A stretch of DNA of 64,000 bases from Palsa-504 sp963808615 (lineage in GTDB: Bacteria; Actinomycetota; Actinomycetes; Streptosporangiales; Streptosporangiaceae). This document shows positions 61,969 to 64,000 of the stretch, in pieces (the stretch's first letter is position 1; each line of letters starts with the position of its first letter). Under the pieces are notes generated by a model, which was given only the letters and a program-made list of their open reading frames with translations, searched no databases and was not told the origin of the DNA. The DNA lies in the NCBI GenBank assembly GCA_963808615.1, contig CAWEGV010000012.1:1054001-1118000 (forward strand), written 5' to 3'. Made by a program: the position numbers and the translations under genes.

Positions 61969-64000
61969 ATGGTCGAGCGGGACAAGCCAGAGCCGGCCGA
62001 TCACGACCCGGCCATTACTGCAGAGATGCCAGCCGAGATCGAACGGCTGGCTGATGAGCTGGCCGAGGTGCGGGAGCAGCTCGCGGCGACGAGCGAGGTT
62101 CTCGCCGTCATCGGACGATCCGCATCCGATCTTGACCGAGTACTTGAAACGGTCGTCGAATCCGCGCGGAAGCTCTGCGGTGCCGACGCCGGACACGTAT
62201 ACCTGGTGGATGAAGACAGGTACCGGTTGGCCTACGGCTCGGGGATACCGGCGGAGTACCGGGAATTCGCCGCCAAAACTCCCGTGCTTCTGGACCGGGG
62301 AACGCTCGTCGGCCGGGTCGCGCTTGACCAGCAGGCGACACAGATCACCGACGTGCTCGCGGACCCTGATTACCTCTGGACGGATGCGCAGCGGATGGCC
62401 GGCTACCGGACCATGATGGGTGTCCCCATGCTGCTGGACGGCGAAGTGGTCGGGGTGCTCTCGGTGTGGCGGACCCGGGTCCACCTGTTCAGCGATCGCG
62501 CAGAGGAGGTCCTCACGGTCTTCGCGGCGCAGGCGGCTCTCGCCGTTCGGACCGTTGATCTCGTGCGGGCCCTGGAGAGCCGCACCGACGAACTCGGGGG
62601 CAAGGTGACTCAGCTCGAGGCCCTCGGCGCGGTGGGCCAAGCGGAGCGCTCCAGCCTGAACCTCACCGAGGTGCTCACCACGATCATCACGCAAGCGGTA
62701 CAACTGTCCGGGGCAGACGGCGGCTCCATCTACGAGTTCGACGAGGACGCCAGGGAGTTCCGCGTCGAGACTGTCTGCGGCACCAGCCACGAAGCGCTCG
62801 ATGCCCTCCGCCGTGCACGGATAGGCCTTGATGACACCTTCCTCGGCAAGGCGGCGAAGCTGGGCCGGCCCCTGGAGCTCACGGACCTTCACGACGCGCC
62901 ACTCGATCCCCACCTGAACGTCCTGGCCGAGAGCGGCTGGCGCTCCCTGGTGGCCGTGCCCATGCTCCGAGAGGGCCGCATCGTCGGGGCCATGGTCATC
63001 CGCCGCCATAACCCAGGGCGCATCCCGCAAGAGCTCTACGAGCTACTGGAGACGTTCGCCAGCCAGTCCGCACTGGCCTTGATCAACGCGCAGCTGTACG
63101 GGCGACTGGAGCGGCAGAGCGCCGCACTCGAAGTTGCGAGCCGACACAAGTCGGAATTCCTGGCCAGTATGTCCCATGAGCTGCGTACACCGCTGAACGC
63201 CATCATCGGCTTTTCCGAAGTACTCCTGGAGCGCATGTTCGGCGAGCTCAACGAGCGTCAGGACGACTATCTGCGCGACATCTGGAGTTCTGGCAAACAT
63301 CTGCTCGAACTGCTGAACGACATCCTTGACCTGTCGAAGATCAAGGCCGGCCAGATGGTCCTGAACCGCTCGGAATTCGCCGCCCGCGAATCCCTGGAGT
63401 ATTGCCTCTCGATGGTACGTGAGCGAGCGCTCAAGCAAAGAATTCAGCTGAGCCTGGAGATCGATCCCCACGTCGGTCTGATTGACGCCGATCGCCGGCA
63501 ATTCAGGCAAGTCGTGCTGAATCTGCTGTCCAACGCGGTGAAGTTCACCCCAGAAGCCGGGCGCGTGGGTGTCCGCGCCTCCCTACATGATCAGGACCTC
63601 GTCGTGGAGGTGACCGACACGGGACCGGGTGTGCCGGCCGAGGACCGCCAGCGCATCTTCGACGCCTTCCAGCAAGGCGCCCGCCATCCCGAGCAGACCG
63701 AGGGCACCGGCCTCGGGCTCACCTTGTCCAAGCGGATCCTCGAGCTGCACGGGGGCAGAATCTGGGTCGAAAGTAAAGCCGGGCAGGGCAGCACGTTCGG
63801 TTTCGCGATCCCGACCGTGTCCTCAGAACCGGCGCTGACGTCAGTCCCGGAGGTTAGCCTGGATTCAGGTCTCCCCACCGAGGTGGCCGCGGGCCCCAGG
63901 CCCACCGTGGTGGTCGTAGAAGACGAGCGGCGGTCCTTCGACCTGCTGCGCGTCTATCTCGAGGCGGCGGGCGCCCGCGTGGTCAGCGCGAGAGACGGCG
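61969..64000 (+). CDS. GAF-GAF hybrid sensor histidine kinase (3' end outside window)
   Basis: The frame is open from ATG 61969 to the window end (677 residues visible). A short coiled coil (EIERLADELAEVREQLAATS) is followed by a first GAF domain (~45-200), a second GAF (~215-375), HisKA with phospho-acceptor His403 (ASMSHELRTPLNAIIGFSEV), HATPase with N-box VVLNLLSNAVKFTPEAG, G1 VTDTGPGVP and G2 GTGLGLTLSKRILELHGG, and the start of a receiver domain (TVVVVEDERRSFDLLRVYLE). No membrane segment, so it is a cytosolic sensor. It starts 39 bases after the antiporter. The receiver aspartate and any further domain lie beyond the window. Confidence 0.85.
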   Translation, partial: MVERDKPEPADHDPAITAEMPAEIERLADELAEVREQLAATSEVLAVIGRSASDLDRVLETVVESARKLCGADAGHVYLVDEDRYRLAYGSGIPAEYREFAAKTPVLLDRGTLVGRVALDQQATQITDVLADPDYLWTDAQRMAGYRTMMGVPMLLDGEVVGVLSVWRTRVHLFSDRAEEVLTVFAAQAALAVRTVDLVRALESRTDELGGKVTQLEALGAVGQAERSSLNLTEVLTTIITQAVQLSGADGGSIYEFDEDAREFRVETVCGTSHEALDALRRARIGLDDTFLGKAAKLGRPLELTDLHDAPLDPHLNVLAESGWRSLVAVPMLREGRIVGAMVIRRHNPGRIPQELYELLETFASQSALALINAQLYGRLERQSAALEVASRHKSEFLASMSHELRTPLNAIIGFSEVLLERMFGELNERQDDYLRDIWSSGKHLLELLNDILDLSKIKAGQMVLNRSEFAARESLEYCLSMVRERALKQRIQLSLEIDPHVGLIDADRRQFRQVVLNLLSNAVKFTPEAGRVGVRASLHDQDLVVEVTDTGPGVPAEDRQRIFDAFQQGARHPEQTEGTGLGLTLSKRILELHGGRIWVESKAGQGSTFGFAIPTVSSEPALTSVPEVSLDSGLPTEVAAGPRPTVVVVEDERRSFDLLRVYLEAAGARVVSARDG

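Noticed and set aside
61966..63030. A 354-codon minus-strand frame at the window end
   Set aside because: Antisense of the GAF domains; the plus-strand frame is open from 61969 to the end and has HisKA and HATPase motifs.

Overview
The window is a GC-rich chromosomal segment of an actinomycete-like bacterium (Actinomycetota; order not determinable from sequence alone). Pointers are the very high GC, frequent GTG/TTG starts, a SARP-type regulator, two HrdB-like sigma factors, GNAT, VOC and DUF4242 proteins of actinobacterial type, and the IS110/IS982/ISAs1-type transposase remnants. I saw no tRNA, rRNA or CRISPR array.

Layout. 0-8 kb: a cut-off secreted-type protein, an M24 peptidase-like pseudogene with one in-frame stop, a membrane protein, a Cys-rich small protein, an IS982-type remnant and a tight three-gene polysaccharide operon (GT4 glycosyltransferase, hexapeptide acyltransferase, SAM methyltransferase). 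8-13 kb: a vapBC pair with a frameshifted toxin, a broken tyrosine recombinase, a GT4 glycosyltransferase and a decayed IS110 element. 13-17 kb: an unusual SARP / alpha-beta-hydrolase / cyclase-like fusion regulator divergent from a DUF4242 gene and a secreted PF03640-type repeat protein. 17-24 kb: a gene graveyard (LuxR/AAA-type regulator with several frame breaks, two broken methyltransferases, a disrupted UDG-like + B3-like gene). 24-34 kb: an intact SNF2 helicase, GNAT and DUF899 genes, an ISAs1 fragment, a Kelch/DsrE chimera, a truncated LuxR-type sensor and an RsbU-like phosphatase with a degenerate RsbW-like partner. 34-36 kb: a hicBA pair with a frame break in each gene, and a second copy of the vapB/integrase segment.

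36-56 kb is the most interesting part. It is a stress/regulation island holding paralogous pairs of the same genes in two rearranged blocks: HrdB-like sigma factors, DEAD-box helicases, cold-shock proteins (four copies, one degenerate), STAS anti-anti-sigma proteins and alpha/alpha-toroid proteins. It also holds three copies of a divergent pair made of a winged-helix regulator and a roughly 42-residue microprotein. The non-coding leaders of the helicases and sigma factors and the CSP/STAS intergenic region are conserved between copies. In each gene pair one member is usually intact and the other decayed.

56-64 kb: a Ser/Thr kinase with a long helical C-terminus, a CPA2 cation/proton antiporter and a GAF-GAF hybrid histidine kinase that runs off the end lie head to tail, suggesting a signalling/ion-homeostasis operon.

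Many short genes carry single-base frameshifts, while genes up to 839 codons are intact. True decay is therefore more likely than random sequencing error, but homopolymer errors cannot be excluded at each individual site.
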